Assembly (NCBI GenBank): GCA_002197995.1
Contig: NGZR01000004.1
Location: 3,472,001 to 3,536,000 of the forward strand
Length of the DNA stretch: 64,000 nucleotides
Reading direction: 5' to 3'
From: Gaeumannomyces sp. JS-464
Lineage: Eukaryota; Ascomycota; Sordariomycetes; Magnaporthales; Magnaporthaceae
The notes beneath the pieces were generated by a model. That model did no database searches, had not been told where the DNA came from, and saw only the letters and a program-made list of their open reading frames with translations. Shown one piece after another: positions 46,980-59,553 of this stretch. The position numbers and the translations under genes were made by a program. Each line of letters opens with the position of its first letter. The stretch's first letter is position 1.

Positions 46980-47677
46980 GTCTGATGATAGAAAGATGCA
47001 TCATCCTAGTCTCTGTGGAAATCTCAACGCGTCTTGGTTTGTTCTACCTGTCGAGATCTGGGCCGATGTGATGGGACACGCCCTCGTAGCTCCAACGCAT
47101 GCCCGGATAATCACGACGCCTTCACTGTGTCAGCTTGCCTGGTGCTTGGTTGCCAAGAGCATAACGAGCGATTGGACATCTCCAGCTTACATGTACCATA
47201 ACAGCGTCAGGAAATAAGTGGCAGGGTGCATGGTGTTGGACCTTGGATGGCAAACTGGATGGCAAAGGCATCGGCATTTTCCTCATATTCCGGGCATGCA
47301 AACAGGCCTGGTGATACCTGGTATGTACAAGCGAGACGATAATGATAGATAATAATACTGAAACTCATCAGGCACCGACCGATTTGGGTATGTTTTTTGT
47401 TTTGCTGATGCCTTGAAGAAACTGCTCACGCCATTCCATGCATGCCTATCCCTCCATTGCATTAGAGTAAAGCCAACCACTGCCGCCTCCCACCTTTAGA
47501 CTCGTCAACTCGATGACAGGGGATAGGAACGACCCAGGATAATGTAGAACTCCGAAGAGAGAGGAAAGGGGTAATAAAGAAGGAAACGAATGTCCGTTTG
47601 GACCGGCACCAACGTACAAACAAGCACCTCGGCGCCTTCGCAGAAGTAATTGTTTCCTCGCGCTGGAATAAACTATC
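46980..47677. other. Intergenic between convergent genes
   Basis: 3' ends of cdc26 and taf2. No coding signal. Confidence 0.5.
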
Positions 47678-50600
47678 TCAAGCGCTTGATTTGCTGTTTA
47701 TCTTGATCTTGATCCTTGGCTTCGACACCGTAGGCGTAGGGGCAGCAACAGACAGCGATGCAGGACTGGGCGCCGTGTGCTGGGGCGCGAGCGGAGGCAG
47801 CACCGAGGATGACGTGCTAGCGGGCGCCCCCGACGGTAGCGGCTTTCGCACCTTCTGGGAGCCGTTAGAGCCGCGCTGTCGTGGCACTGAGGAGGAGTGG
47901 CTCGGGGCAGAGCCGCCGCCGCCGCCGCCGCCCGATGGCAGCGGCTTCCGTTGCGGGGGCGTCGCTCTGATCGGCTTCTCGACCGGCGAAGAGGGGTGGC
48001 TGAACGAGCCCGAGCTTGCTGCCTTCATCTTCCGCACACTTTCCAGCTTCGTCCGTCCCCGGATCTCCTTTTGCGTATCCGGCCGCAATTTAGTGACATA
48101 ATTTGGGAGATAAAGCGTCACGAGTCGCTTCGGAGCCTTCGTCGGCCGCGGCGACTGGTCATCTGCATCGTCGTGCTTCCGCTTGTTGCCCAGCTTCGCC
48201 TTCTTGATCGCTCCGTTGGTGCTGGCACTGCTACCAGAGGAGAGGGGAGTCCGTGATCCATCGGCATGCGCTGGAAGGGGTGTCGCCGCGCGAGAACTCG
48301 TCTCTTTCTCCTTCTTGTGGGCCAAAGCGGGCGAAACCTGAATAGAGGAAGCCTCGGTCGTCTTCACCAAAGGGATGCCGAACTGGATGACCGGGGCGCC
48401 TTCGGAGGCAACGCGGCCCCTTGCGACAGAGGCGTCTTTTCCACCTTGCTGCTGCTTGTAGGGAACTTGATCTTGACCATGGATCCTTGTCTCTTTATTT
48501 GTGGTGGGGCGGGCTTCGGCTGCGCAGGCGTCTGAACGATGCCTTCCATGGGGGTGGGCACACTCGGCTCCGGCGCTTTGACGGTTGCGGGTGACGCCAC
48601 CACTGTTCCTGGCAACGCTGCCACTGGAGGGCCGGGGAGGGCTCCCACGGGTGCTGTTGCCGCTGCTGCGGGTGGTGGTGGCGCTAGCTCGGGCTGTTTC
48701 TTAACTTCACGGGGGATCGCCTTGAAGTGAAGACGCGATCCGGGCTTGGCTCCGTCTGCACGCTCCACCGACCACTGTGTGGGATGTCTCACAGTAACCC
48801 GGCACGAATAATCCGGATCGAAGAGTGTCCTGCACATGTCGAGCAAGTTATGCTGTTCGACTAGTCCGATGACAGGCGAGCAAATAGCATTCCACAGCTC
48901 GACGAGGAGGTCCTGGCTTTCAGCCTTGGCAAATTCCTTTTTGAGCTCGGCCAGCGCCCTGTCGATGTTAGATCTCCGGGCCTCCTCGGCCTTCTTTTTC
49001 TCGATGATCGCGTCGGCGTTCTCCATCATAAGGACATCGTCCTCGTGCTCGTCATCGTCCGCGCGGCTGGCGCCCAACTTCTTTATCTCGTCGTATTCCC
49101 CAAACGCCAGCGCGGCCACACCCCATGAAAACACCTGAAAGAGGCGGTCGCGCACAAACGGGGAATGATGAGTCGTCATGAAGGCAAGCAGGAGCCTGAC
49201 CACGCCCTTGTGGAGCAGGAATCCTAGGTCCACCAGGGCCTCGAACGCCTTGATCTGGATCAGGTCCAGTGTCCCGTCCTGGAGATACTGGACAAAGTCG
49301 ATGGCCGAGATGGGAATAACGCCCGCCTTCATGAGCTTCTGCTTGCACCCCAGGGCCGTCGTGGTCCAGATGTTTTGGTAGGAGTTTGTCCACTCATCCA
49401 TCCTAAGGTAGCGCTCAATCTCCATCAACGCCTCTTCCAGGAATGCCTTGTCTTCCTGGATCTGCGGATCATCGGCTCGCCGAGGGAGAGAGGGGCTGTC
49501 GGCATCGGGCACGAGGCTGGTGGCGAGGGCATCAAGGAGGCTCGAGACGTAGAAATGGTCCGAATACTCATTCTCGGCGTTGTTGTTGAACCGCAGCTGC
49601 TCTAGGAGGAAACGCTGGGCCTCTGGTGGGCAGCGGCCCTTGTCTCGGACCCGGGCGATGGCGCCGGGGATGGCCTGCTGCACAAAGTACTGCATCTTGT
49701 TGGAGAAGTCGTTTGGCCGAGGCGTCTGGGTGTCTGGGTAGCAGAGAAGGACTTGAACGCCATCATGAGGATGCGCAGCCCCCCAAGGTCCGTCTTCTTG
49801 TGCTTGTGTGTAATGCCCGTGTCCGGGTCGTACGTCTCCACCTCCTTGGTCCACGTCTGCCTCTGGAGGGCCTTGACGGCCTGGGTGCGGATGCCGTGGA
49901 AGTACCGGGTGTCCATGAGCGTCCTTCCGAGCACCGACGCCAGGATCTCCCCCCCAGCCTTCTGTGACATGTATAGAATGGAATCCTGTTGTGCGACCAC
50001 GTCCCTATCTTGCTGCAGCTGGGAAACGTACATCCACGGCTGCATGTTGGTCTTCATCGAGCAGATCCACTCAAAGTCAGCATCGAGGCGGAGCCACTCG
50101 AAAGAGTCGTGCTCCATCGACTTCTCCTGTTCCGGAGTCCAGTCGGCAAACTGCCACAGCTCAACATCTTCGGGTGTCTGAAGCACATCGCCCAGGGAGT
50201 AAAGCACGGCCTCTTCAGCGTTGTCCCCGCCCCGTCGGCGTGTGCTGCAGTGGCCGCCGCGCGCTCCTTCTGCCTCTTGACGCGCTTTAGGCGCTTGTAC
50301 TTTGTGTTGTATGGCATCTCGATAGCCTTGAACTGCTTCGGTCCCGTTCTCCGGATCTCGGCAACGTGCTCGTAGGGGGTGCCATTAGCCTCGTGGATCC
50401 CGATGGTGATCGGCCCCGTGAACCACACGCTGACGTTTTCTTTTTTGCTAGCCGGCACATGTAGCCGATCCTGCAGCGCTCCCCAGAACGTCTCCTTCTG
50501 GAGCGGCAACGGGGAAATGCTTCCCTTGTCCTCGGGCTGCCTGACCGTCAGGTCGACGCGAGAGTGCTTCTTGTTGTATCTCTGCGACATCTCGAAGCGC

Positions 50601-52372
50601 GCGCACTCGGAAGAGTGGACCCACTGTTGCCAGAATGGCTCGAGGGAGGAGCTGTTGTGGGCAACCTTCTCGCACGCCTTGCGAAAAGAGTCCGAGTTCA
50701 CAATCCGAGATTCCTCCGCATAGGACTTGCTCTTGGTGATGATCTTAGATATGACTCGCCGCAGCCCATTGTGCGTGGCGCGTTTCGTCAACCGCCTATC
50801 AAGGATGAACAGGACCAGGGGCGCCTTGAGGGCCATGAAGTCCATCTGGTAGCTCCCAAAGGATAGGTAGTTGCCCAGTTGATCGAGCGGCAACCTGCCG
50901 ACGTCTTCCTCGACTAGCCGGTCTGCCCGAGTCTTCATGCGGAAACGATAGTCGTTGTTCCCGCACAACATCTGCATGAACATGTCGGCCATGAAATGGG
51001 AGACTCCGACGGTTATCCAGGTGTCGAGAGGAGTATTTGGGATGATGTGGACGCCAAAGTACTGGCAGGCAAGCGCGTGAGCCAGTTTCCTGGTCACCTC
51101 GACCTCGGTGTCGATAACGTCGGGTGGGTAGAGCAGCCGATTGCTGCACAGGGACAGAGAGTAGAGAGGGACTGTGTCCGCCACCATGTCGTCCACGAAG
51201 CACATCTTGTAGCTGTCCTGGAACGGGTACTTGCCGAACTTGACGGCGTAAAAGTCTGCAGCCCCTGCCATGGCCTCGCACGTGAACCGGACCTCTTCCT
51301 CGCGGCCGGGAAGGCAATAGCCGTGGATTTTGATGGCCGAGTCCCCGAGCCTCTCGTCGTCGTCCTCAGGCCGAAAATCAGACCAAAGGTCGACATGCTG
51401 GAAAGGTCCCACAGCGAAGCCCACATGTCCAGCGGCGACGTCAAGGCCCGAGTCTTCGAAAGTCATAATCTTCTTCGAGTCGTCGCTCTTATCCGTCGCC
51501 TCGCCGACCAGGTTCCCGGCGCAGATAACAGTCATGTCAAGAAGCTTGTCCTCTTCTGTCAGCAACAGGGTCGAGCGGACCGCCTCGGTGGCGGCCTTCT
51601 TGCTCGACGACCGTTGCGTCAAGAGTGGCTGCCTCAGAGCGTCGCCTAGTGTTCGAGGAGTCTTGACCCGCACGGTCCAGAAAGACCTCGACCCCGGATC
51701 GTCGATGCAGGGGAATATGCACGAGGCTTGGCCTGGTACCAGCGAGTGGGTGGTGTAGAAGTGGGGGTACCTCGTGTCGGTTTCCTCGACGCCCACGAAG
51801 TGGAAACCATCACGCGTTCCTCTTGTCCGGAAGGGGATCACGATGTTGTATTCCGCAGACACTTGCCTCTCGCTCGGTCTGTTGACGACAATCTTGACCT
51901 TTTTGGGCCCTCCTTGCTGAGGCCTTTCCTGCTCGGGGCGGAGGCTGACCACTAGAGAGCCGGTGGTGGGAGCGCAACCCAGCGTGGCCCTGCCAGAAAC
52001 TGGAGCCTCGCGGTCCTGGCGTGGGAGTAGAGGTTCGATGCGGGCCATTTGGTAGGGGTACTGAGAGGCATCCCAGTCAAAGTTGGCGGGGATGTCGATC
52101 CGGTCATAGGGATCGTGGTACACCGCCTTGACTTTGTTGCCGTTTACAAGAATGTTGTCAGTGTCGATGTCCATCTGACGCGCATCGATGCGTACGGATT
52201 CTATCTCGTTCTGCATCGGGAATATCGTCATTTTGACCACGCCGCTGACGATCTTTTCGCGAAAATTTATGTCCAGCTCGACTTCCTGGTTCATCACATG
52301 GAACTGCTGCCATATGTCGGCGGCCTGGCTCGGTTCCCCGAGCAAGAGCTCCGCCCCGACGGTGGCCGGCAT
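47678..52372 (-). CDS. taf2: TFIID subunit Taf2 (TSM1), three frame breaks
   Basis: TFIID subunit that contacts promoter DNA around the initiator. No intron seen. Three single bases are missing, at plus-strand 50226-50229, 49728-49730 and 48393-48396, each in a run of C or G. With them the gene is 1566 codons including stop. The N-terminal 700 residues form an M1-aminopeptidase-like fold (HVMNQEVELDINFREKIVSG, VGVEETDTRYPHFYTTHSLV). The position of the zinc motif HExxH reads RKLAHALACQYFG, so it is catalytically dead, as in other Taf2 proteins. Armadillo/HEAT-like helices follow (WTNSYQNIWTTTALGCKQKL). The C-terminal tail is Pro/Ser/Lys-rich with TLYLPNYVTKLRPDTQKEI and ends KPRIKIKINSKSSA. 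The starting ATG is on 52372-52370. Confidence 0.93.
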
Positions 52373-53545
52373 TTTGGGCGCGGGATGAGCGATCGTCGAG
52401 GATAGCGGACGAAGAGCGTTGGATGATTATCAGGCGCCTCGGGTCGCCTGCGCTTCAGAATAGCATCGCTCCGGGTCGAGGGCGGTCGCGGGAGGATCGA
52501 TCGGGACACAAGGCGATGCAATCTGTAATCGATGGGAAGATCGGTATAGTTGGCCAGGCTCGCGGCGGGTGCCTTGGACGGAAGCGGGTCGTCCCAATAG
52601 GCGGGTCTCTGGAGAGTCGTAAATGAGTGGAAGGCGAAAGGTTCAGTGGCTGAACGGGAGGAGAGAAAACTTCGTCGTCGGTTTGGAAAGGTTGGGAATT
52701 GGGAGGGTCGGGAGAGAGGCCAGCTGGAGGAGCTCAGGCTCGCCCGCGAACGGAGCGGCTGCAAACTTTCATGCACTTTGCACTGCGGCCGCGACACGAA
52801 AACGGTGGTTGCTGGCCGTTTCAATAGGTATTAAAGTAAACAGATTAGAGAGGCGCAGATTAGAGATGGCCCGCCAAGAAGCGGTGCTTGTGTGGCGGGA
52901 TGCGAAGGCGATGTTGTTTCGTGCGGGCGGCCGAAACGTCGTCGGCTGCCATCCTGTCCCGAAATGCTGCCCTGGGCGTCGGCCACGAAGCGCGTCTGGC
53001 CCGTTGGCGTGAGTGACGTGCAAGGGCCGGCCCAAGCCCGGAGATTATTGTTATGTAAGCAGCAACGGTCACTGCCCCACCCTTGCACGCCGACGTGAGC
53101 TGCACGCCCCTCTCTCCATCCTTTGCCAGCTCCCATTTCAATTGTAACTACCCAGTTGAGACCCCACCCAAGAGCTCTTCATACAAGACCATCGCTATCT
53201 TCCCTGCTCTGAGCACCACCGGCCATTGACTACCACCTATGAGACAGGTCGTTTCAGAGTTTGGTATCATTTTGTACATTATAAAAACAGTCCCACAAGA
53301 AATCCCTTTGACCCAACTCCGAGCCACCCTCGATGGTACAATGTCGTGGTGGCATCCTTTTCCCAAGCTACTCCTTGGTAGCACATGAAAAATCGCTCTC
53401 TCCAGTGGGGCCTAGTGAAGCTATTAGGAGCTCCCTACAACTAAAATGGTGTCTGCACGCCCAGTTCCCGCCGAGGTCTTGTGGCAAACTTGATACTGCT
53501 TCCTACCAGGAGGTGCAAGGCCACTTTGCCTCGTGTGCGCACGCA
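52373..53545. other. Intergenic, sas4 3' end to taf2 promoter
   Basis: 1.2 kb between genes on the same strand. No coding signal. Confidence 0.5.
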
Positions 53546-54937
53546 TCAACGCCTACTTCCTCTCTTGTCCCGGCGCTTACGCCTCGCGTTGCTGCGCAGC
53601 GTCTTCTCATCCAGAAACTCGGGAGGGATCTCAAAGTCGGCCTCGTCCATGTCGGGAACCGTGTGGCCCCAGGCGAGTACTGTCCGGCCCTTACGCCGGG
53701 TTTTGTTCAGAGCTGCGTCGCGCAAATATCTCTTGTCGAAGAATGAGGTGAAGGGCTTTGGGGGAACCGGCTCCAGTGGTGGTGGCGGTGGCGGCGGGGC
53801 CAACTCCTGTTGTCTACGGCTCCGCTTGACTGGTGGCTTCTTGACGACCACCTTGGAGCGCGCCTTGGTCTCATCGCGGAGCTGCTTCGCGATGGACGCG
53901 TCGACGTCGCTGTCTGGTGGATCTGCGTCTGTGTCGGTTGCCAGCTCGACCGCCCCCGACGCCTCGCTTCTCTCCTCTTGGCTGCGATCTGTGGAATGTG
54001 CCCCATCATGGGGCCCATGGCCGTTCTCAAGTTGAGCCGCAGCGGCGAGGGCGCGGTCCTTCTCGAGCTTCCGGCGCTTCTCTTCGACGCCCCACTGCCT
54101 GAATTTCTCCAAGATGGCCTCGCAGCCCCGGATGAAATACCGTCGCGGGCCTTCAAACTCCTTCTTCTTGCCCTCGGTTATACCGCTGACACCCATGGTC
54201 CTCAGCCAGTCAGGACCCTGCAAGCCGTCGAGGAGCCTGATGATCTGCTCCTTCTCATGCTGGGCGCGGCCTCTCTCCGAGTTCCGTATCGACTTCTCGG
54301 CCCTCTCAGCCTTCTTGTGCGCCGGCTCGAAGTAGGAATCGGGGAGCGGGTCTCGGACATCTTCGGCCTTTCGGTCGCGGGCCTGAAGGAATGCGAAACT
54401 GATCTCTTGAGACTCCCAGAGGTCGGTGAATAGGCTGTCGCCATAACTCCGAATCGGATATCCGTCATGAGATCCAGTACCGACGCCTTCGAAGTCGCGG
54501 GTGCCGTGCGACAGGCGAATAGTGCCCGACCGAGGCTGCGCTTGATCTATCACAACTACCGGCGTCTTCACATCCAACAGGTCTGTTGACATGGGTCATG
54601 TCAGTTTCAAACCCGTCTTTCTTGACTGGGTGGTAATGCATCGGCGAGCAGAGGGTGGAGACAGGAGTGGTGCGTACGGTCTGGTTTGGGGTCGTTTCCG
54701 ATAACCTCATCGTAGTCGGGAAAGTATGCGGCCAGGTCACTTTTGAACCTTGTAGCTTCTTGTGATCGCAATTTACGACCCTCTACAGCCTTTGGGGTTG
54801 GCTTATCGGCCTGGAGGTTGCCAAGCTCGCGTTTGGCCGGGTTTCGAGGTTTGGGCTGGGCCTTGGAGCCGGCTGCCGGTTTGCTGCGGGGCGGGACTTT
54901 GTATGCTGGTGATTGTTGGAGTGGCTGTTGCTGCTGC

Positions 54938-54998
<61 letters not shown>

Positions 54999-55442
54999 GC
55001 GGTTCTAAGGGCTGATGCGGAGGCGGTTGTTGCTGTTGTTGCTTCTGGGGGGTTGGGGTCGGTAGCGCTTGCTGGGCGGGACAGAAGCCGCGGCGGAGAT
55101 GTCGGGAATTGGGGCGGGTTGAGCGCTGTCTCGGGGGCCTGTTCGGGGGCGCGACGTCGGCTTGGGGCCAATGCAGTCGGTATTGGGAGGCAGGCTCCGC
55201 GTCGGCGGCGATGAGGAGAGGTTGATGGTTAATCGGGGACGTTTCGGCGAAGGAAAAGTATCGAGAACGCGTTCCGGGTTGTCCCTCGGACGCTTGGGGA
55301 AGACTGCGGGAGGGAGCCTCTGATTGATCGTGGCGGGCGACGTGTTGTTGCGACCGCGCGTGAGAGTCGCGCTGCCCAGCGAGTGCGAGTGCGGAAATGG
55401 ATTGAGGCCTTCAGCTCTCCGCGAGCGAGTTACAGAGGCCAT
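53546..55442 (-). CDS. sas4: Sas4-like protein (something about silencing 4), polyQ, one frame break
   Basis: Homolog of Sas4, the subunit that with Sas2 and Sas5 forms the H4K16 acetyltransferase complex limiting heterochromatin spread in yeast. Exons are 55442-54678 and 54582-53546. One C is missing in the run at plus 55047-55052. With it the gene has 601 codons including stop. The N-terminal 130 residues are Arg/Pro/Ser-rich. A Gln tract of about 25 residues (54925-54999) follows, then TRFKSDLAAYFPDYDEVIG. The conserved Sas4 region is LWESQEISFAFLQARDRKAE, PDSYFEPAHKKAERAEKSIR and EKEQIIRLLDGLQGPDWLR, followed by VSGITEGKKKEFE. The C-terminus is basic with a poly-Pro stretch and SNARRKRRDKRGSRR. 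Confidence 0.85.
54925..54999 (-). repeat. CAA/CAG repeat coding for polyglutamine
   Basis: About 25 in-frame Gln codons in sas4, mostly CAA with a few CAG at one end. The CAA-rich part is likely to vary in length. Confidence 0.85.
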
Positions 55443-57228
55443 TGGCACCGATGGAAAATACATTCATCGTGTATCCAGACACGGCCGATTGAATCGAATC
55501 GATCGCAAATCTGATTTTGATTGCCGGCGAGATGGCGGGCCGCTGTGTCTGGTCTTCGTGGTGGTCCCAGGTCAGATTGGCGTGCGATAATGGCGCCGAC
55601 AGCCTGCTCGCCGCCCGGTTGACAGTGCTGTGACGTTCTGTGGATTTTTTTTTTCTCCCCCTCTCCACAGCACATGGATTTGAAGTCTGGCTGCTGTCGC
55701 CCCTGCACGCTCTCTGGGTGCTCGCAGGCGACTCGCCCCTTACAATTTGTTTGCGCCTGAGCATCCATGCGGACACTCTCGACTTCCATGACCAGTCACC
55801 ACATCCCGCTGTGCAATAAAGAACGAAAACGGTCGCCAATGATGCCTCACCAAGGCTTGTTTCTATTGGTCATTTACAAGACGAGTCGTTCGATCAATTC
55901 TGTGTTGATTGCTTGATGCCGACTTCCCCAATTGCCTTCCTTCTTCTCCCCTTTTCTAGGCCATGCATTCATTATTTCCATTCCCAGTCTCGCCCTTCAC
56001 ATTTGAGCCATTCTTTCCTGCGATCGCTACAAATACTGCACCTATCGTCATCATGTTCACACCGTGTCAAGTCCACCATCGACAGAGCACAACCGTCAAC
56101 ACTCTGACTCACCTAACCCCTTTGCGTGCATGATCACGAAAAGTGCCGGGAATTCTTCGAGACTCTCTTGGTGGCAGATAGGTTCAGCTTCTTATACCTG
56201 GGCAACCTATCCTATAGGTTTACATTCCCGTATCCTTTCCTGCATCTAAACATATACCCCTACCTAGGTAATGAGGGAAATGTCCTTTAGGGTGCACCAA
56301 TTATAAGTTTTTGGCTGTTCTAGCTAACCCGGTCGTGCAGTTTGTACGGATTGCAGACTCTTGCTCATCCGGGTACAAACAAACACCCAAGTCGACGTAA
56401 CTGGCTGCAGGCAAGCAACCCGAGGCAACATCAAAGAGTGCAGGTCCTGTCGACTCCCGTCTGGTCTCAGCAGGTGCCCAACAGGAATCCGTCATTGTGG
56501 TGTGCAGGCCGACGGTCGCATCAACTGACGCGCAATCGCTCCCAACTAGCGGCTTTTTAGCGATCTTTTCACGTTTCGTCCCCGCTCGATCCACGCAGCG
56601 CGGAAACCGACAGATGCCCATGGCAGTGGAGGCAGGATGCTCTCGGATCAGGGATGCCTAGAAACGCACATGCAGCGCACACCACCCGCCCTCAGCTGCA
56701 CAGGAGAGAGGCTCCGCAACGGGTCTCGACCTCCCAGGGCTTTTGGATCTGACGTAGTAGGCCCCTGCCGTGGGGAATCCACATCATGCTGCACCTTGGG
56801 CCTTGCTCGCCTGTGACTTGGATTCCATGCTGGCGGCAGATCCGAGCAACGACGACCAAGACAAATCCATAACCACGACTTCGTGACTCGAGTCCGCCGT
56901 CACGACAAACATCTGTTACTGGACTCACCCGGACGTTTTCTTAATCGGCACTACAAGCACCTGTGCTGCCTTAGATCCTTTCATTGCTCCGGCTGATCGC
57001 CTGGCTGTCCGCGCGGCCCTTCGTTTGTGCCCCATGACCAGATTCCAAAACCTCCAAACCACCACCCCTATGCATATATCATTGGCTTTCGCACCAGTTA
57101 GTCGCGCAACCGGCAGATAGTACCACCGCCCATAGACAGCGAGGACTTGGCCAGCCGTTGCCTCGGCAAGCCCGTCCGATCGCTTGCTTTCGCCGGCAGG
57201 AGCCGCGACGCGCGCTGCGTCAGCCAAG
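55443..57228. other. Intergenic between divergent genes
   Basis: Promoters of sas4 and the IQ-motif gene. Contains TACCTAGGTA at 56261-56270. No coding signal. Confidence 0.45.
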
Positions 57229-59202
57229 ATGGATCTCCAAAAGGAAGAAGCAGAGAAGGCCGCAGGCAGCGCAGACATGCCCCTGACCCCACCAAGAAGT
57301 CCCCGTCCCGGCAGCCCGCCGCCCAGGGACCCCGCTTCGCCCGCGGCCGAAACCGAGCAGCCTGGCTCGCCCGGGTCTTCCCAACTCTCGGCGCGCAAGG
57401 AGTACCTGGAGTCGCTCATGCCGCCGTCCGCGGACGAGTTCAACCGCATCGCCCAGGTCCAGTCCGGTCGCGAGCATGAGCGCAAGTCCAAGTCGCGCAG
57501 TCCCAAGCACCGCCCGGCCGAGATGTCGTCGGCCGCCAAGACGTCTCGGCCGGAATCCCCGGCATCACCGGTCTCAGACCGGCCCGCCATCCTCGAGGAC
57601 ATCATGTTCACTCGTGCTGCCACCCTGATCCAACGCACTTACCGTGGCTACCGTGTGCGATGCCAGATGACTGGGCTCAGTATCGACGCCGGCACTCGCT
57701 GGACTCACGCCATTCGCGAGGCTCGCTTCCGCAAGATCACTGAACCGCGGCCCCGTGGGGAGCCGCCCATATCCCCACATTCTCCACATCTTCCGGAGCC
57801 GGACCCGTCGGTGACAATTGCGCAGAGGGCCGCAAAAGCGACGACCGGGCAGCAGCAGCCAAGCGGAACTGGAAAAAGGCAACCATCGTCGCACGGAGGG
57901 CCGCGTGCGACCAAGATTCAGACTCAGTGGCCGGGCTGACAGACTCTGAAACACCGTCTGACTCCGATTTATCCCACGGCGGCACTACTCAGGAGCAGCG
58001 AGAGGCCGCCAAGAAGCGCAGAAAACATCAAGGCCAAGCGCCGGAAGGAAGCAAAGACGATGGGGCTGCAGTACTTCCTCGAGATGGTCGATGTGAAGCA
58101 CCGCTACGGTTCTAACTTGAGAAGTTACCACGAGATATGGAAGAAAAGCGACACGCATGAAAACTTTTTTTACTGGCTGGACCATGGGAAGGCTGCCGGC
58201 TAGACATCGACACGTGCCCCAGGGACAAGGTTGGACAGGGAACAAGTGCGGTATCTTAGCCGAGAAGAACGCCAGTATTATCTGGTTACCGTTGATGGCG
58301 AAGGACGATTATGCTGGGCAAAAAATAACGCCCGCATCGACACTACAGAAGCATGGAAGGACTCGATTTATGGAATCGTGCCAAAAGACGATCAAACCCC
58401 CGAGTTCAGGCCGGTGACGACAGAGCACAACACGCGGCTTCTTGGCGACAGTAGTAATGGAGAGAGCAGCGCCGAAGAGGGCTCAGACCCCGAACTGGAG
58501 GCGGCACGAGCGGCCAAGTATGCTACCCCGGGCTGGACGAGGCCAAGGGTTTGCAGAAGGTGCGGCACGTCTCTGCCGCCACCATATTCAACAGGCTGCT
58601 CCGCAAGTCAGTCAAGAAGAACACGTGGATCTTCGTGGCCGACACTTCGTTCAGGCTGTACGTCGGCATCAAGAACTCGGGCGCGTTCCAGCACTCGTCG
58701 TTCCTCCAGGGCGGCCGAATCTTAGCGGCGGGCCTGATAAAGATCAAAAACGGCAGACTCAAGTCGCTGTCGCCGCTCAGTGGGCACTACAGGCCGCCAG
58801 CTGCCAACTTCAGGGCGTTCGTCAAGTCGCTCAAGGAGACGGGAGTCGACACGAAGCACGTGTCCATTTCGAAATCGTACGCCGTCCTGGTCGGCCTGGA
58901 GGTGTATGCGAGGACTAGAAAAACAGGGCAAGAACATCGTCGAGAAGATGGCCCACGGCAAAGAAAAGATCATGGCCCCTGAGGAGGTTGCCAAGGGGGG
59001 AAGGGCCGAACGAGACAAGACCGAGTCGGCGGCCAAAGAGAAGGCGGTGCTCGAAAGAGAGGCCAGGGGAGAGGGCAGAGAGAGGCCCCTGGCACAGTTG
59101 ATGGGAAAACTGCACCTGAGACATCGTGGCGATGGCGACAAGCACGGAGGAACTGCAGGATCACCTCCTTCGGGCGCAGCCCAAGTAAATCAATCTACCT
59201 AG
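57229..59202 (+). CDS. IQ-motif (calmodulin-binding) protein, several frame breaks
   Basis: The start is MDLQKEEAEKAAGSADMP at 57229 and the end is a stop at 59200. Residues 126-142 contain AATLIQRTYRGYRVRCQ, a full IQ consensus (IQxxxRGxxxR), so it probably binds calmodulin or a similar light chain. Later pieces read VDVKHRYGSNLRSYHEIWKK, REQVRYLSREERQYYLVTVD, TWIFVADTSFRLYVGIKNSG and GHYRPPAANFRAFVKSL. These look like a conserved unknown domain described in fungal IQ proteins. The frame changes near 57847, 58020, 58180, 58212, 58532 and 58915. At 57847, 58180 and 58532 one base is missing; the others need one extra or two missing. The order of pieces is sensible throughout. The C-terminal end is Lys/Glu-rich and helical. 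Cellular role unknown. Confidence 0.72.
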
Positions 59203-59553
59203 ATAAATACACCATTGTTTTTGGTAAATTAGTATCTTTAATCTTTAATGAATTGAGAAGGCGCATCATCAGGGTGCGATTTGTGTCATTGATGTCCTTC
59301 CAAGTACCCTAGCATGCTGGATGAGACGCCGAGGAAGCTCGGCCCCACTGCGCTTGCCAGGACCCCACCAATTGATCCAAGTCGCGTCTCAATTTACGCG
59401 TCGCTCTTCCGTCATCACCACTTTTGGGCACTCACTTGGCGAATTCGAGATGCGACAGCTCGGTCCATTTCCAGTCAATTAATGCGTATTCGAATGTGCG
59501 ACTGATAGGCCCAGTTCTGGTGACGCCGGCCCACCGTGAGCCTGTCCGGCGCC
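59203..59553. other. Intergenic, upstream of ame1
   Basis: 351 bases between genes on the same strand. No coding signal. Confidence 0.5.

Noticed and set aside
53546..55442. Two separate genes at the sas4 locus
   Set aside because: The conserved region and the N-terminal frame join through a phase-correct 95-bp intron and one missing C, giving a single Sas4-like protein.
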